A stretch of DNA of 64,000 nucleotides from Elephas maximus indicus. Lineage: Eukaryota > Chordata > Mammalia > Proboscidea > Elephantidae. The notes beneath the pieces are model-generated. The model made no database searches. It saw only the letters and a list, made by a program, of their open reading frames with translations, and was not told the origin of the DNA. Location of the stretch: NCBI RefSeq assembly GCF_024166365.1, contig NC_064831.1:26216768-26280767 (forward strand), in the 5' to 3' direction. Position 1 is the stretch's first letter. Every line of letters begins with the position of its first letter. Shown one piece after another: positions 44,863 through 57,050 of the stretch. A program made the translations under genes and the position numbers.

Positions 44863-45494
44863 TTCTTCAACATCAAACTTCAAATTGGCCTGAATTTTAA
44901 GGGAAAAAAGATGTCAATGACTTCTTAATTCTGCCTATGGGAAAAATTGATTCACTTGATTAGTTTTCTTCATGACACATTTGCTCTTTAAACTTTATCT
45001 GAAAGAATTGGATGATCTTTTTTTTTTTTCCTTATTTGTATGAATTTAAAGAGCTTAAATTTGGAGGAAAAGAGACATAATGACTCTCTCAGTTCATTAT
45101 TTGGGCCCAAGCACCCATGCATGTGGTAGACTCAGTGCTTCTCAGGTGGTGGCAAAAACATTCATTTGCCTTGTGCTGGCTACTAGGTAGGAAGGCTGCC
45201 CTTGGCTGGAAGGAGGTCAGCACTCAACAGTGACCATGTCGTTGGTAGAGTCTTTGAACCTGAGCAGAGAGAGTGACTATATTTATAGAGTTTATTTAAG
45301 TGATTCTCAGGGCAGAGAGTTCATTCTATTTTTGTTTGTTGAGTTTTTAGTAGAACCATGTAACACGGGGATGTAGAAATCTGTTAAAAGGATTTGTGTC
45401 TGTGTTTGAGCAAAGCAGTGCAGGTGATGCTTCCATCCCTGAATCTTAGTTTATGTAAAATAGTAATCAAAAAAGCAGTAAAAACAGCAGCATC

Positions 45495-45640
45495 AATAAT
45501 AATCATCATTAAAGCTGTTTATTGAGTGTTTGCAGCATGCTGGACAATGTTGTAAGTTGTTTGCATGTGTTAACTAATTTAATTTTTAATAAACGATATT
45601 AGTGGTAGATGCTATTACCAGTACCACTTGAAAGTTAATA
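45495..45640 (-). repeat. MIR SINE (unit 2 copy)
   Basis: 'aataatcatcattaaagctg', 'gtttgcagcatgctggacaa', 'gtttgcatgtgttaactaat': orthologous to 24108 and 56885. Confidence 0.8.
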
Positions 45641-48448
45641 ATTAATACCTGCATCAAGAGAGCAAATACCTTCTTACCTGTCCAGGCCCCTTCCAAGATT
45701 ATATTGATTTTGTATTTGCATTTTTGTTTTCTGGTTCTAAACTCAAGTGCCAAAAACTGCACAAGTTTCACATTATTCAAAATTTACAAATGTCACTTTG
45801 ATATTCTAGGTATATCTCCACCCGTGAACAAAAGTGAGGCAAGGGTTGACCATTCATAGGACTCAATTCTTCAGGTAAACTCTGAGATTTGGTTTCCAGA
45901 ATGCTTATGTTTTATCCTATGACCGACTCAATGATTGTTTGACGACTGGAGTTTCTTTGTAGGGTGTTTTAGAGAATAATGAGATAAAATATTTCAAATT
46001 AAGAGATAATTATGTTATAATTATTATAAATTATAAAATAACATTATAATTGAGGAAAAATGAAGATAAGAACTTACTGATGTAACTTACATCTCTGTGT
46101 GTGATAGAGTTAACCTATGTATTTTCTCTCTAAACTCTGACCTACATCACCTTTCTTCTTAAGTTATTGCACGTTTCTTTTTCTTCCTTGAGCACAGCAG
46201 CTGTCTTATGTCATCCCATGGAATTAGGTAAGAGAATTGGCTGGTTAAAATCCCACTTCACTTTAATTTTTCCAGATTAAATATATCTCATTCAAATAGA
46301 ACAATTTAAGTGGGCATCATGCCAAAATCTAAATTCCTGTCTATGAACTTGGAGACATTTAACCCTTAGGGGCTGAAACATTTGTATTGTATCTGTGGAC
46401 TTCCAGAAAGCTGAATCTCTTACTTCTATGGTCAAGCCAACTTGTTTATTTTGAGAATAAAATGATTGCAATATTTAACATAATATCTCCTACATTATAT
46501 AATTCTCAGTATTGCATGCATATTTTGTACAGAAAAAAATCAAAGTAAATATTAGTTGATTACTAATTACGTGGAGTCTAAATATACATGCATATTTTAA
46601 AGGTAAAATAGAGTGAACTGTTTTTTCTTTTTTTAACATTCAGTTAAGATCAGTTATTTGATTTGTTTTTCACTTGAACAAGTATATTTTGAGCCTTGAC
46701 CCTTTGTTCCTTTTTTTTTTTCTCCCAGGAGTGTAGATACCAGGCCTCATAAAATTAAAAAAAAAAAAAAAAATTTTTTTTCTTTTTTTTTTTTACCTAC
46801 AAATTCTACAATATGCTTAATTGTGGGCTAGAGACCTAGTTTCCCCAGAAGGCCTCTGAGAAACAAAATATAAATTCCACCATGATTAGGCAGTCAGCCC
46901 ATTTCTATCAAGAGGCTGAAAGTCTCATATAAGGATGAGAAAACGAGTTTGAACATTTCTTTTATTCATTAAAATTTTTCATGGTAAATGATTGAAGGCT
47001 TATTGTCTGAAGCAAAAAAAAAAAAAAGGCAATCTTGCATACTCATAGTGTGGTAACGGTTCCTGAAATGTGTTTCAAATTAGAGGTTTCTACAGTCTTG
47101 GATTCCTTTTCAAATCTATTTCTCTGCCACCCTGTAGAGGTGCCAAATAAAGTAGTTTGATTATTCATAATATATGCAGTTCTTTTCTGTGACTCTTTGA
47201 TATATATAACCAACAAAGAATATAATTTAACTTAAAACTTTGTGAAAGACGGACTTGCTGTGAGTATGTAACACTATCCCCAAGTGGGGTGACAGGGAAA
47301 TCTATTTAATTTTGCAGACCCCTTCCCCAGCTTCTCGCTTAATGTTTTATTTCAAATAAAATTTCCTGGGAAAATGAAATATATCTCTATATGAGACACT
47401 ATATATCTCAACTGAAATAAGTTTTAAAATTAATTACTTTATATCTGGAAAAGAATGTGGATGTCTACACATCTAATGAAGAAGAATGTGCTTTTCAATG
47501 CAGTAGCTTATTCTTCAGTTTCAAAAACATGACCCGCTGGACATAAGCAGACTCCTTCATAACAACAACCATTCAAATTTCAAATAGCTGTTTTAGGCCA
47601 CTAATTACTCTGAATTTAACCTAAAATATTACAATACTTTGGAGACTTTACTACAATTCATATCAAAAAGATCAATATACAACTAATCTCAGGGACACTA
47701 TTTAAAGGAATGTGTTTTATTTGATAAATTATGTACAGTGGATTGTATTATTATTATTTTTTTGCACAATCATTTCCTTGATTTGCATGATTTCTGGGCT
47801 GCCCAAATTATCCAGATTACATTTGAACTATTTCTGCAAAAATGAGTATCAAGGTAAGTTATGTGAGTTTGATTTGACCATACATTGAATTGAAATTTTC
47901 TTGGGGCGGCAATCACAAAGGAGCAAGGTGAGAGACATTTCTTGGTAAGGCGAGATAAGGGTTAAGGTTTGAAGGTCCAGTGCGACCCCTACTGGGCAGC
48001 ATAGCCCTGCAGCTATCACTCGTAGTCTTGATTGGGGTAGAAAAAACATTTCTTTCTTATTTTTGCCTTACCACTTTGCATTATGCTTAGGACATAGTCA
48101 TGTTCAGGAATATTATTAGAAAGGTGAAAGGTTGTAAACTATGTAAAGTATTTCAAGCAATACAAACACCTGTTGAGAAACTTATGCAGTTGTATTAAAA
48201 TATTTTGTAAATTGTTTTATTTTTAGTGAAATATATATGCTTATATGCATATGTATATATGTGTGTATATAATGTGTAGCTGTCTAGTTTTCATAGCTGA
48301 TTTTGAATACATGCACATTATCTCAAGTTGATGTTTTTAGTTCCTTTCTCCATTTTTATCATGTACCCTTCATTTCAAATTTCACCTGTATGTTTAGTGT
48401 GTTTCTATAAATTACACAAAATTCCTAATATGAAACTGTTAGTTAAAA
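45641..48448. other. Unit 2 non-coding body
   Basis: AT-rich; aligns closely with 57051-60160 and more loosely with 24246-27070. Short open frames do not hold across units. Copy-specific A/T run at 46757-46795. No gene. Confidence 0.7.
46757..46795. repeat. A-run/T-run inverted tract
   Basis: About 18 A followed by about 9 T, a C and 12 T, in a spot where unit 3 reads simply 'aataaaatatcacttgtaat'. Unit-2-specific; perfect hairpin potential. Confidence 0.85.
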
Positions 48449-48457
48449 GAAAAAAAA

Positions 48458-48603
48458 ACCGATTGCCATCATCAAGTCTATTCTGACTCATAGCCACCCT
48501 ATAGGACGGAGTAGAACTGCCCAGTATGGTTTCCAAGGAGCCGCTGGTGGAATAGAGCTACAAACCTTTTGGTAAGCAGCCCTAACTCAACGACTGCGAC
48601 AGG
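48458..48603 (-). repeat. AfroSINE, unit 2 only
   Basis: Reverse copy: 'accgattgccatcatcaagt', 'gccaccctataggacggagt', 'gtttccaaggagccgctggt', 'acaaaccttttggtaagcag'. Unit 1 reads through the site (about 30443) without it. Confidence 0.9.
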
Positions 48604-49071
48604 TATGAAAATGATCAAAGGTCGTGGGAAATGATTAGCAAGTTTTGAAAAGATCTACCATGTTTTACCAAAACTATGCTACTGCATATCTGATAACATT
48701 GCTGACAACATTTTTGGCCTAATTTAATAAAGTTTATTTAATAAAGTTTTTTTGCTTAACTAGGTTTTAATATTTTTGCATTATTTATTTTAGGCCTTCT
48801 ATTTCATTTTTGATGTATCACTTATTTGTATATTTTTTTCCACTTAGTCAGCTCTTTTCATTTTTATTATTAATTTTTGGTAAATTGGATTTTATTCGTG
48901 GTATTAAAATGTTTTATTTGTTCTAAGAATTTAATTTGGGTTCTTGCTTAGATTTATAATTCTTTACATGAAATTTTTTGGGGTAAAAACTACAAAATCA
49001 AAATAACGATCCCCACATGATGAAATGAGCATTCCAATACATTGGAAATTGTTGCCAGTGTTCCCATTTTC

Positions 49072-49435
49072 TTTCTTTTTTTTTTTTTTTATAAATCTTT
49101 CCTTTCATATATATGTTTATATTAGTTTCTCATTCAAAAATTTATACACAATTTTTTTCATGGCATTGGCTACAATCCCTACATTGTGTCAGCACTCTCC
49201 CCCTTTCCACCCCACATTCCCACATTCCAGTTGTCCAGTTTTCCTGTCCCTTCCTGCCTTCTCCTCTCTGTTTTTTGGCAGGTGTAGCCCATTTGATGTC
49301 ATATACTGTTCGTTTTATAGGCCTGTCTTACCTTTGGCTGAAAGGTAAACTTCTGGAGTGGCTTCAGTTCTGAGTTAGAAGGATCTCCAGGGGCCATAGT
49401 CTCCAGGGTTCTGCTCTGACTGGGATTACAACAGA
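49072..49435 (-). mobile_element. L1 3' end, minus strand
   Basis: Begins at a T run (the reversed poly-A), then 'tcattcaaaaatttatacac', 'ggctacaatccctacattgt', 'ttccagttgtccagttttcc', to 'ctgctctgactgggattaca'. Same subfamily as 12951-13208 and 27772. Unit 2 only. Confidence 0.88.
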
Positions 49436-49515
49436 GTCCAGGACAGAGTGGGAGAAAATGTAGAACAAACGATCAAATTCACAAAAAAGAACAGACTTCC
49501 CTACATATTTTATTG

Positions 49516-49628
49516 AAGGAGCCCTGGCTGTACAGTGGTTAAGCACTGGGTTTTAACCCAAAGGTCAGGGGCTGGAACCTACCAGGAACTTCAAGGGAAA
49601 AAGATGTGGCAGTCTGTTTCCATAAAGA
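49516..49628 (+). repeat. AfroSINE (outer), left piece
   Basis: 'aaggagccctggctgtacag', 'gggctggaacctaccaggaa', 'gatgtggcagtctgtttcca', then interrupted by the reverse SINE at 49629. It resumes at 49828. Confidence 0.9.
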
Positions 49629-49816
49629 TTAACCCACTGCCATCCAGTAGATTCCAACTCAGAGTGACCCTATAGGACAAAGTAGGTTTCAAAGGCAGTA
49701 AATCTTTACAGGAGCAGACTGCCACATCTTTCTCCCTCAAAGCACCTAGTAGGATCAAACCACCAACTCTTCTGTTATCAGCCAAATACATAACCACAGC
49801 ACAAACAGGGCTCCTT
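49629..49816 (-). repeat. AfroSINE nested inside another AfroSINE
   Basis: Complete reverse copy: 'taacccactgccatccagta', 'agagtgaccctataggacaa', 'gagcagactgccacatcttt', 'caaaccaccaactcttctgt', 'aacagggctcctt'. Splits the forward SINE. Confidence 0.93.
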
Positions 49817-49827
49817 CTGTACTGATT

Positions 49828-49908
49828 GTAGCTTTAGAAATCCTATGGGGCAGTTCTGCTCTGCCCAAGGGGTCACTATGAATTGGAATTGACTCCATGG
49901 CAATGGGC
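49828..49908 (+). repeat. AfroSINE (outer), right piece
   Basis: 'agctttagaaatcctatggg', 'gcagttctgctctgcccaag', 'gggtcactatgaattggaat', 'tgactccatggcaatgggc'. Completes the forward SINE begun at 49516. Confidence 0.92.
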
Positions 49909-49962
49909 AGAGTATATAATTTATTGATGATATATAGTCATATACTAATCATATAACTTCTA

Positions 49963-50160
49963 TAAACCCACTGCCATGGAGTCAGTTGCAACTCATAGTG
50001 ACCTTATAGAACAGAGTAGAACTGCCCCATATGGTTTCCAAGGCTGTAAATCTTTACAGGAGCAGACTGCCACATCTTTCTCCTCCTGTTCAGCAGCTGG
50101 TGGGTTCCAACTACCGCCTGCCTTTCAGTTAGCAGCTCAGTGCTATAATCACTACACCAG
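49963..50160 (-). repeat. AfroSINE, reverse copy
   Basis: 'taaacccactgccatggagt', 'agtgaccttatagaacagag', 'gtaaatctttacaggagcag', 'cagctggtgggttccaacta', 'taatcactacaccag'. Third SINE of the unit 2 cluster. Confidence 0.93.
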
Positions 50161-52366
50161 AATCAAGACTCCTTATAATTTCTGCAGCTATTGTATTCTT
50201 AATTTCCAGTTTTTCTATCACACCCAATTATCATGCTATTTTATCACATTTATATCCATAAAATTTTACATATTGTATTTCCTCCTCTTCATTCTCTTAT
50301 CAACATTTTTTTTAATTTTTATTTTTAACTTGATCATTTTCTTTCAGATTTTTGTTAAAAATTGCATCATGGTCTGAAATATATAACCTATCTTGAAATT
50401 TAGATTGTATTTACATCAACTGGTTTACAGTGAACTAGCTTGCAATGACATTTATTTTGTCCTTTCAGTTACATGTGTTTGCATTTGATATTTTTAAAAT
50501 GTAAGCCAGTTTTTTTGATAATCAAATTTAAATAATATTTTATTATCATTGAGTATTGTTATTACTAATGTGAAAAAATTTTTAAATATACTCATAATGT
50601 ATTAGTGTTGCTAACTATAAATTATAATTTATACAATTTATTGAACACTTTTTAGCAAGTTAAATGTTTTTCATTTATCAGGTTTTCAAAAACAGTAAAG
50701 CTTTTAAATAGAAAAAACTTTTTTCTTTTTTGTGTTGTTATTTTTATTTGTCATATTCTATTTTATGGGTTAGAACATTCAAAAAAACATAATGTTGTTA
50801 GAATAAGTCTTTGTTTTTTTCTGAATTATACAAACATCCATCATTATTTTATATCACTGTGTTTGCTGTTTTAGAGAAAAGCACTGTTCTTTGAGAAAGG
50901 CCTATAATGAAGAATGACAGTTCAATAGGATCAAAGCCTTTTAGAATATATGAAATGTGTGTAGTATCTTTCCTATATAACTTAGTGATATGATTATTTA
51001 TAGTCAAATGTGCGTTAGTTTATACCAACTTGGCTGACTACAGATAATGTTAAACAAAATTTCTACAAGATTAAATTTGTATATGAACCCATAAGTTTAA
51101 CTTGCAATTTATGAATGGGAAGTTTCAGACAAGAGCTTTCTAATTCATGAATAGCAACTACAGGTTATGAGTTCTTATACAAATTTAATTTTGCAAAAAT
51201 TTTGTTTTTAACAGTGATGGGGATGGGATTAATGGAACGTTTTGAACTAGGTTAAGCTCAGCAGGCAAATCTTAATTGGTTAACTCACATTTTGGCTTCT
51301 GGGAAGGTCAGGCATTTGCAAAAACTAGACTTAGTTAGGTTTGGTTTGCTGATGTGGGGCTTAGCGTAAGTGACTGCACCTTGGACCAAGTATAGTCAGG
51401 TCAACAATAAATATAACTTTATGATAGATCGTTGAACTCTATATGCTAGAATTGTATTTATATTTGCATGTATGTATAATCAACAGTTGGCATTGTCAAT
51501 TAATTTTCTTATTTGTCACACTTTATATTAAAGCTGACTAGGTTTTACTGAAAATAATTTTAATTTCTCAACCTTGTTGAGCAATATTTGTAATAACAAT
51601 TATTTAAAACTTTCAAATTTTAATGGGGCATCAATACCTTTTGACTCCATATCTCAATTGAGGAGCAAGTAATAACATTTTACTAACTGACATTTCTTCC
51701 AAATGCAGTTTAAAAGTAGATTTCCCCTATTAATATAAAAAGACCAAGTCAAATTCAAAATGCCATTCTTGACATGTTCCTTGAGTTAAACTTAGATTAA
51801 TAATTGCTAATGTAACATTTAATGTTTCTTTCTCCAGCCCTTCTTAAAGGTCTTGCATATTTGTTTTTTGCCTGGGCAACAAATTTCCACATACACTTAC
51901 AGATATTATAGAAATAACCACCAATTCATTTATAAGAGTTGTAGTATTCCTGACATACAAATGGTAATATAACATTTATTACAACCTATAGCCAATATAA
52001 TTTCAAAGTTGAGAAATGGAGAAGAAATTCTTTTTGTAAGAATATTATACCATATTTGAACATCACTGTCATGTTTAATTATTTAAATGAATGGAGTGAA
52101 AGATTTTTTTTTTCATACCAAGTAAACACATCTCCAATCTCTCATCTTGAAGATATTTAAAAGGGGAGAAAAAACTCATGTTGGCAAATCATCTAAATGT
52201 TTATTTCCAGATAATATTTTTATTCTGTAAGAAGTAAAAAAAAAACTTTATCATTTTTTTTTCAAATTGGCCATTGCTCAACAGACACAGATTCAGCGTA
52301 TAGAAACGGGGGGAGAAATAGTCACCTAAAGTGATTCAAGGAAATTCTACCGCATTTAATAATCAT
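50161..52366. other. Unit 2 non-coding, upstream of the receptor
   Basis: AT-rich. From about 51007 ('gttagtttataccaacttgg') it aligns with unit 3 from about 60183. No gene or further repeat recognised. Confidence 0.65.
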
Positions 52367-52384
52367 TTTGTTTTCTTTTGAAGG
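52367..52384 (+). promoter_or_regulatory. Putative splice acceptor, receptor exon (unit 2)
   Basis: 'tttgttttcttttgaag' ends in AG at 52382-52383, 61 bases before the ATG. Positionally conserved with units 1 and 3. Confidence 0.5.
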
Positions 52385-52444
52385 ATATTCAATATTGTTT
52401 ACATTGAATTTTCAGATATTGTCTGCTTTATTTATATTTAAGCC

Positions 52445-53374
52445 ATGAAGACAGAAAATCAAACTTTTGGAGCAGAATTTATACTTCTTGGCTTTTTCCA
52501 ATATGGCCAAATGAACACCGTCCTCTTTGTTACCATTGCGGGCCTCTTCTCTTTTCTCAGTGACTTTGATGGGGAATATCATACTGATCCACCTCATCCG
52601 ATTGGGCACTCCACTCCACACTCCCATGTACTTCCTCCTCAGTCAGCTCTCCTTCATTGACATGATGTACATCTCCACCACGGTACCCAAGATGGCAGCA
52701 AACTTCCTGTCAAATAGTAAGACCATTACTTTTTTAGGTTGTAAGATTCAAACCTTTGTGGTTTTGACCCTTGGTGGAACTGAAGCTCTTCTTCTTGGTG
52801 TCATGTCTTATGATAGATACGTAGCGATCTGTCACCCTTTACATTATCCTGTGCTCATGAGCAAGACGATCTGTTTGTCCATGGTCACATGTGCATGGGC
52901 CAGTAGTTCTATCAATGCTTTAATACATACACTGCATGTATTTCAACTTCCATTCTGTACATCTCAGATCATTAACCACTTTTTCTGTGAAGTTCCATCT
53001 CTAATGCCTTTGGTGTGTCAGGATACCTCCCAGTATGAGTATACTGTCCTCTTTAGTGGTCTTATCATTCTGCTACTTCCATTCATGGCCATTCTGGCTT
53101 CCTATGCCTGGGTGCTTATTGTGGTTTACCCCTGAGCTCAAGTAAAGGGCAGACAAAAGCCATCTCCACGTGTTCCTCTCACCTGATTGTGACAAGCCTA
53201 TTCTATGGCACTGCTCTCTCTACCTATACAAGACCACACACCTTGCATTACCCTAAGGAAGATAAAGTGGTGGCGGTGTTTTACAGTATCATTACACCTC
53301 TTCTGAACCCATTTATCTACAGTCTGAGGAATAAGGAGGTCATGGGGGCTATGAAAAGAGTTTTGGGAAAATAG
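52445..53374 (+). pseudogene. Olfactory receptor family 2 pseudogene (unit 2)
   Basis: Very similar to the intact unit 3 gene. ATG at 52445 gives [20 protein letters not shown]. About 30 codons in, a 7-base excess (cttctcttttctcagtg where unit 3 has atcttctcagtg, about 52540-52560) shifts the frame. The receptor then reads open in a second frame from about 52560 to 53135 ([44 protein letters not shown]). Near 53130 one base is missing ('tttacccctgagc' against 'tgtaccagatgag'), and the end is open in the first frame to the TAG at 53372-53374 ([20 protein letters not shown]). No other stops, so inactivation looks recent. It ends at GK-stop, seven residues before unit 3. The working product would be an odorant-sensing GPCR. 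Confidence 0.94.
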
Positions 53375-53784
53375 AAATTCGTACAGAAAATATAACTTTA
53401 GGAACCCTTCATAGTTTGAGACTAAACAACATGATTTGATTAGCCTACTGTCTAGAGAGATGTAAGCTCCAAGAAATGTTTACAAAATAAATAATTAGAC
53501 AAATGCCTTCATTTCTCCTCTTTTCAGAAATAACTAAGTCATCACTATTGGAACTGGATTGATTTACAATGTATAAGCAAGAGAATGGTTGCCGTTATCT
53601 ACATTGTTTATCTTCTAAAGCAGTAGATTTAGTACCTATAAACACAATACTGCCATGTCATAGCAAATATTTTTTCTTCTTTAATTTGCTGAAATAAAAT
53701 GCATAGAAAATATAATTAATTGCAAAATGCATAATATCTAGATAATATATATGATGACCAAACTGCAGTATAGAGCAAATTTCA
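53375..53784. other. Receptor 3' flank (unit 2)
   Basis: Homologous to 62987-63374. Possible polyadenylation signals: 'aaataaat' near 53486 and 'aataaaat' near 53692. No gene. Confidence 0.5.
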
Positions 53785-54610
53785 TATATCCACTCATTCT
53801 TTCATTCATTGAACAAAAGTTTTAATGCTTTAACTTTTTATATGACGATATTATAGGCATGGTGATATGGGATTGAGCAATATAAAACTGACATAAATGT
53901 CTGCTCTCTTAAAGTTTACATTTCATTGTGAGGAGAAAGACAATATATAAAATTAATGTATAAATTGTACCGTATATCAAAAAGTATTAATTGCCATGAA
54001 GAGAAACTAAGTGCAAAATTGGAATAGGGAAACTAAAAGATGTTTGCAATTATAAGTAAAATAGAGAAGGGAGAAACAAGAATGTGACAATTTGTCAGAC
54101 TAAAAGGAGTTAAGGAAGAGAATCAAGTGGACATATGAGGAAGAGTGTTCTGGAAAGAGCAAAGAGCAAGTGAGAACTTCCTGTGATGGGAACATGCTGT
54201 GCATAGTTACAAAAGATCAAGGAGTAAATTGGTGAGACTTAGGCAATAGGTAGATGTAATGGGACCAGAACATGTAGTATAAATTAGATCAGTATGAGGA
54301 TTCTGGATTTTAACCCAAAATGCTGGGCAACCATTGCTGAGTTGTGAGTATAGAATTGATGTGAACACAAGAAGGCCATTGCATTAGCCCAGATGTGACA
54401 AAACATGGCCTTGGATTGAAGTGATATTAGTGGAGGAGCAAAAACTGGCCAGATTCAGGAGACTGGGAGAAAGCAGATATTTGAGTTTTGTGGGCACATT
54501 GGGATATGAAATGCTACGAAATAAGAGGCATTCAGAATTGGGCTAAGACTTGGACTAAATAATTGGAAGTATGGAGTTGTCATCATTATAGTTTGGGGGA
54601 AGCCACAGGT
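53785..54610 (-). repeat. L2 LINE (unit 2 copy)
   Basis: Antisense L2 over about 800 bases, in order: 'ttctttcattcattgaacaa', 'ggaaagagcaaagagcaagt', 'gatgggaacatgctgtgcat', 'agaacatgtagtataaatta', 'gattctggattttaacccaa', 'ccttggattgaagtgatatt', 'ggaagtatggagttgtcatc'. Same element at 63375-64000 in unit 3. Confidence 0.9.
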
Positions 54611-54759
54611 GGAGCATTTTCATCTTTCAGCATCTCTTGTTCTAGTTTCATGTTGACCTCTTGGCCCCACAAACACAGTCTTTATTCTGACTTCTATCAC
54701 CATTAAATAGAAGCTCTTATTTCTCATCACCATTGGGTAGAAACTTTGGAATCAGAAAA

Positions 54760-55115
54760 AAAACTTCTCTTTGATATTTGGCTTCTTTTAGTCAACATAT
54801 TTAAAAGATTTAACCATATTTTTGTGTGTCTCTGTAACTCCATTGTTTGTATTACAAAGCTGCATTCCATTGTATGGCTCCTGAGCAATTGTTTCCATTC
54901 TGACGCAGGAAATGTTTGGCTATCATGAATAAAACTGCCATAAAACTTCCTGCATAAATGCTTTTTGAGAATATATTAACTGAATTATCTTGTATATACA
55001 TCAAAGATTGAAATTGCTTGGTCATATTTTAAGTACATGTATAGCTATGAATGTTATTGCAATGTGGGTTTAATCATTTGTATTCCATTCGGCAATACAA
55101 GAGAAATTCTTAGTA
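54760..55115 (-). mobile_element. Old L1 fragment, minus strand
   Basis: 'cttcttttagtcaacatatt', 'gcattccattgtatggctcc', 'gaataaaactgccataaaac', 'attgaaattgcttggtcata': antisense of the L1 ORF2 3' region, well diverged. Confidence 0.75.
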
Positions 55116-55289
55116 ATTGTTGATAATAAATAATGCAGTGATTTGCTAAATATAAAATTGGATATAAGCCATGACAATAAAATTCAACCAGTGCTCAAAC
55201 AGTGCATGAATAATGGTATTGGAAGAAAGTATATATTTTCTGTGAAGTATTTAAGATAATCACTGACGAGATTGGTTTTAATCCATTGT

Positions 55290-56500
55290 CAATAATTTTA
55301 ATAATTATGGTTTGTAATTCATAATGTTCAGTTTTCCACAACAGCAACAACAAAATATTAGGCATGCAAATAATCAGGAGCACATGGCTCATTCACAGGA
55401 AAAAATAAATAAATTTGAAACAATCCCTGAGTCAACTCAGATATTGGAATTACTAGAGAAATAATATAAATAAACTGTATTAAAAATATGTTCAAGGTAC
55501 TAATGGATACCATGTACAAAGGACTAAAGGTAACCAGTGAAATAATGTCTTAACAAATAGAGACTGCCAATAAGGATATAGAAATTATAAAAAGATACCA
55601 GATAGGAATTAACAATAGTCTTTCTCAAACTCTTCCAAAAAATAGAAGGTAACTCATTCTAGAATGACATTATCACCCTGATACCAAAGCAAAAAAAAAA
55701 AAAAAATCACAATATACCTTACGCATATGGAAGCAAATCTTCTATAAAATACTAACAAACCCAATTCTGCAGCAAATTGCAACAAAACACTAGCAAACCA
55801 AATATGGCAGCATATTGGAAGGACTGTACACCATGACCCAGTGAAACTTATCCCACAAATGCAGGAGTGGTTAAACATAAATATCAATTAATTAAGAGAA
55901 TGAACAAAAATGATTATATTAATTGATGCAGAAAAATCATTTGACACACTCCAATACCCTTTCATAATAAAATCACCCAACAAACTAGAAATGTAAGGAA
56001 ACTGCTTGTATCTGATTAAGGACAGTTATGAAATGCCCATGGCTAAAATCACACACATTGGTGAAAAACTAAAAGTTTTTCAGGAACAAAACAAGGATAC
56101 TTGATTTCACAACTCTTACTATTTGACGGCACTGGCTGGCTTTTATTCCATATTATTACATAAACACTAGCCAGAGAGAGAGGGGTTAGGAAAAAAAAAA
56201 AACAGGAAATGGCATTCAAATTTGAAAAGAAGTAAAATTGTTCCTATTTAAATGACATGATACAGAATATCCTAAGAAATACTCTGGGCTCAAACATAAC
56301 AATGATTGGGAGGATGGCACAGGACAGAGCAGTGTTTCCTTCTGTTGTACACAGGAGTCGCTATGAGTCAGAACAAACTTGACATCACCTAACAGCAACA
56401 ACAAAGAATACACACACACACACAACAGACCAACAAAAACAAAAATAAACTATTATAGTTAATATACAAATCCAACAAAACTGCAGGATGTCAGATGAAC
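55290..56500 (+). mobile_element. Old L1 (unit 3 copy), internally deleted
   Basis: First part resembles old L1 ORF1 ('gaaaaaataaataaatttga', 'ctaaaggtaaccagtgaaat', 'gtcttaacaaatagagactg'), then at about 55590 it passes into ORF2 ('agtctttctcaaactcttcc', 'cattatcaccctgataccaa', 'cttatcccacaaatgcagga'). From about 55572 it is the same element as 43795-44640. An RTE piece is inserted at 56284. Confidence 0.82.
56284..56395 (+). mobile_element. RTE 3' end inserted in unit 3
   Basis: 'gggctcaaacataacaatga', 'ttgggaggatggcacaggac', 'ggagtcgctatgagtcagaa', 'catcacctaacagcaacaac': the last 110 or so bases of RTE, landed in the old L1. Related flanks aagaaatac and aaagaatac suggest a target duplication. 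Unit 2 has no insertion here, so it postdates the unit 2/3 split. Confidence 0.88.
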
Positions 56501-56884
56501 AGGTTTTGACTAGAGCTCTGGAGAACCAAACCTGATATCTCTGCTTATTTGTTTATTCTTTCATTCATTTATCTCTATTTATTTATTGATTACTCTCTTA
56601 TGCTTCAGATTTCTTCAATACCAAACTTTAGGTCTTTGAATCTTATCAGAGAGAGTGACTGTATGTACAAGGCTTATTTTATGGAATTCTCCCTGTAGAT
56701 AGTTTGTTCTAGTTTTGTTTATTTTTCTCTTGAAACTTTGTAGAACCATGTCACACTGGGCTGGGGAAAGCTTTTAGAAGGATTTGTGTCCACATTTGAG
56801 CAAAGCAGTGGAGGAGATGCTTCCATCCTTGAATCTATCTTAGCTTATGTAAAATAATAATCCAAAAAGGCAGTAAAAATAGCA

Positions 56885-57050
56885 TCATCATTAATAATCA
56901 TCATTTAAGCTAATATTTATTGAGAGCTTGCAGCATGCTGGACAACATTGTAAGTTGTTTGCATGTGTTTACTAATTTAATTTTTAATAAATAATATTGG
57001 TGGTAGATGCTACTATTAGATTAGATAATCTATGAATCAAGAGAGCAAGT
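56885..57050 (-). repeat. MIR SINE (unit 3 copy)
   Basis: 'ttaataatcatcatttaagc', 'gagcttgcagcatgctggac', 'ttgcatgtgtttactaattt', 'ggtggtagatgctactatta': orthologous to 24108 and 45495. Confidence 0.8.

Larger units (their letters stand above)
43795..54610 (+). repeat. Tandem segmental duplication, unit 2
   Basis: Second copy. From 'gagatagaaattataac' (43791) it tracks unit 3 from about 55572: old L1, simple repeats, MIR, long AT-rich body, receptor, and L2 downstream. It keeps about 2.5 kb (48450-51005) that unit 3 has lost, part of which also aligns to unit 1. Specific insertions: SINEs at 48458, 49516, 49629 and 49963, and an L1 end at 49072. Confidence 0.88.
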
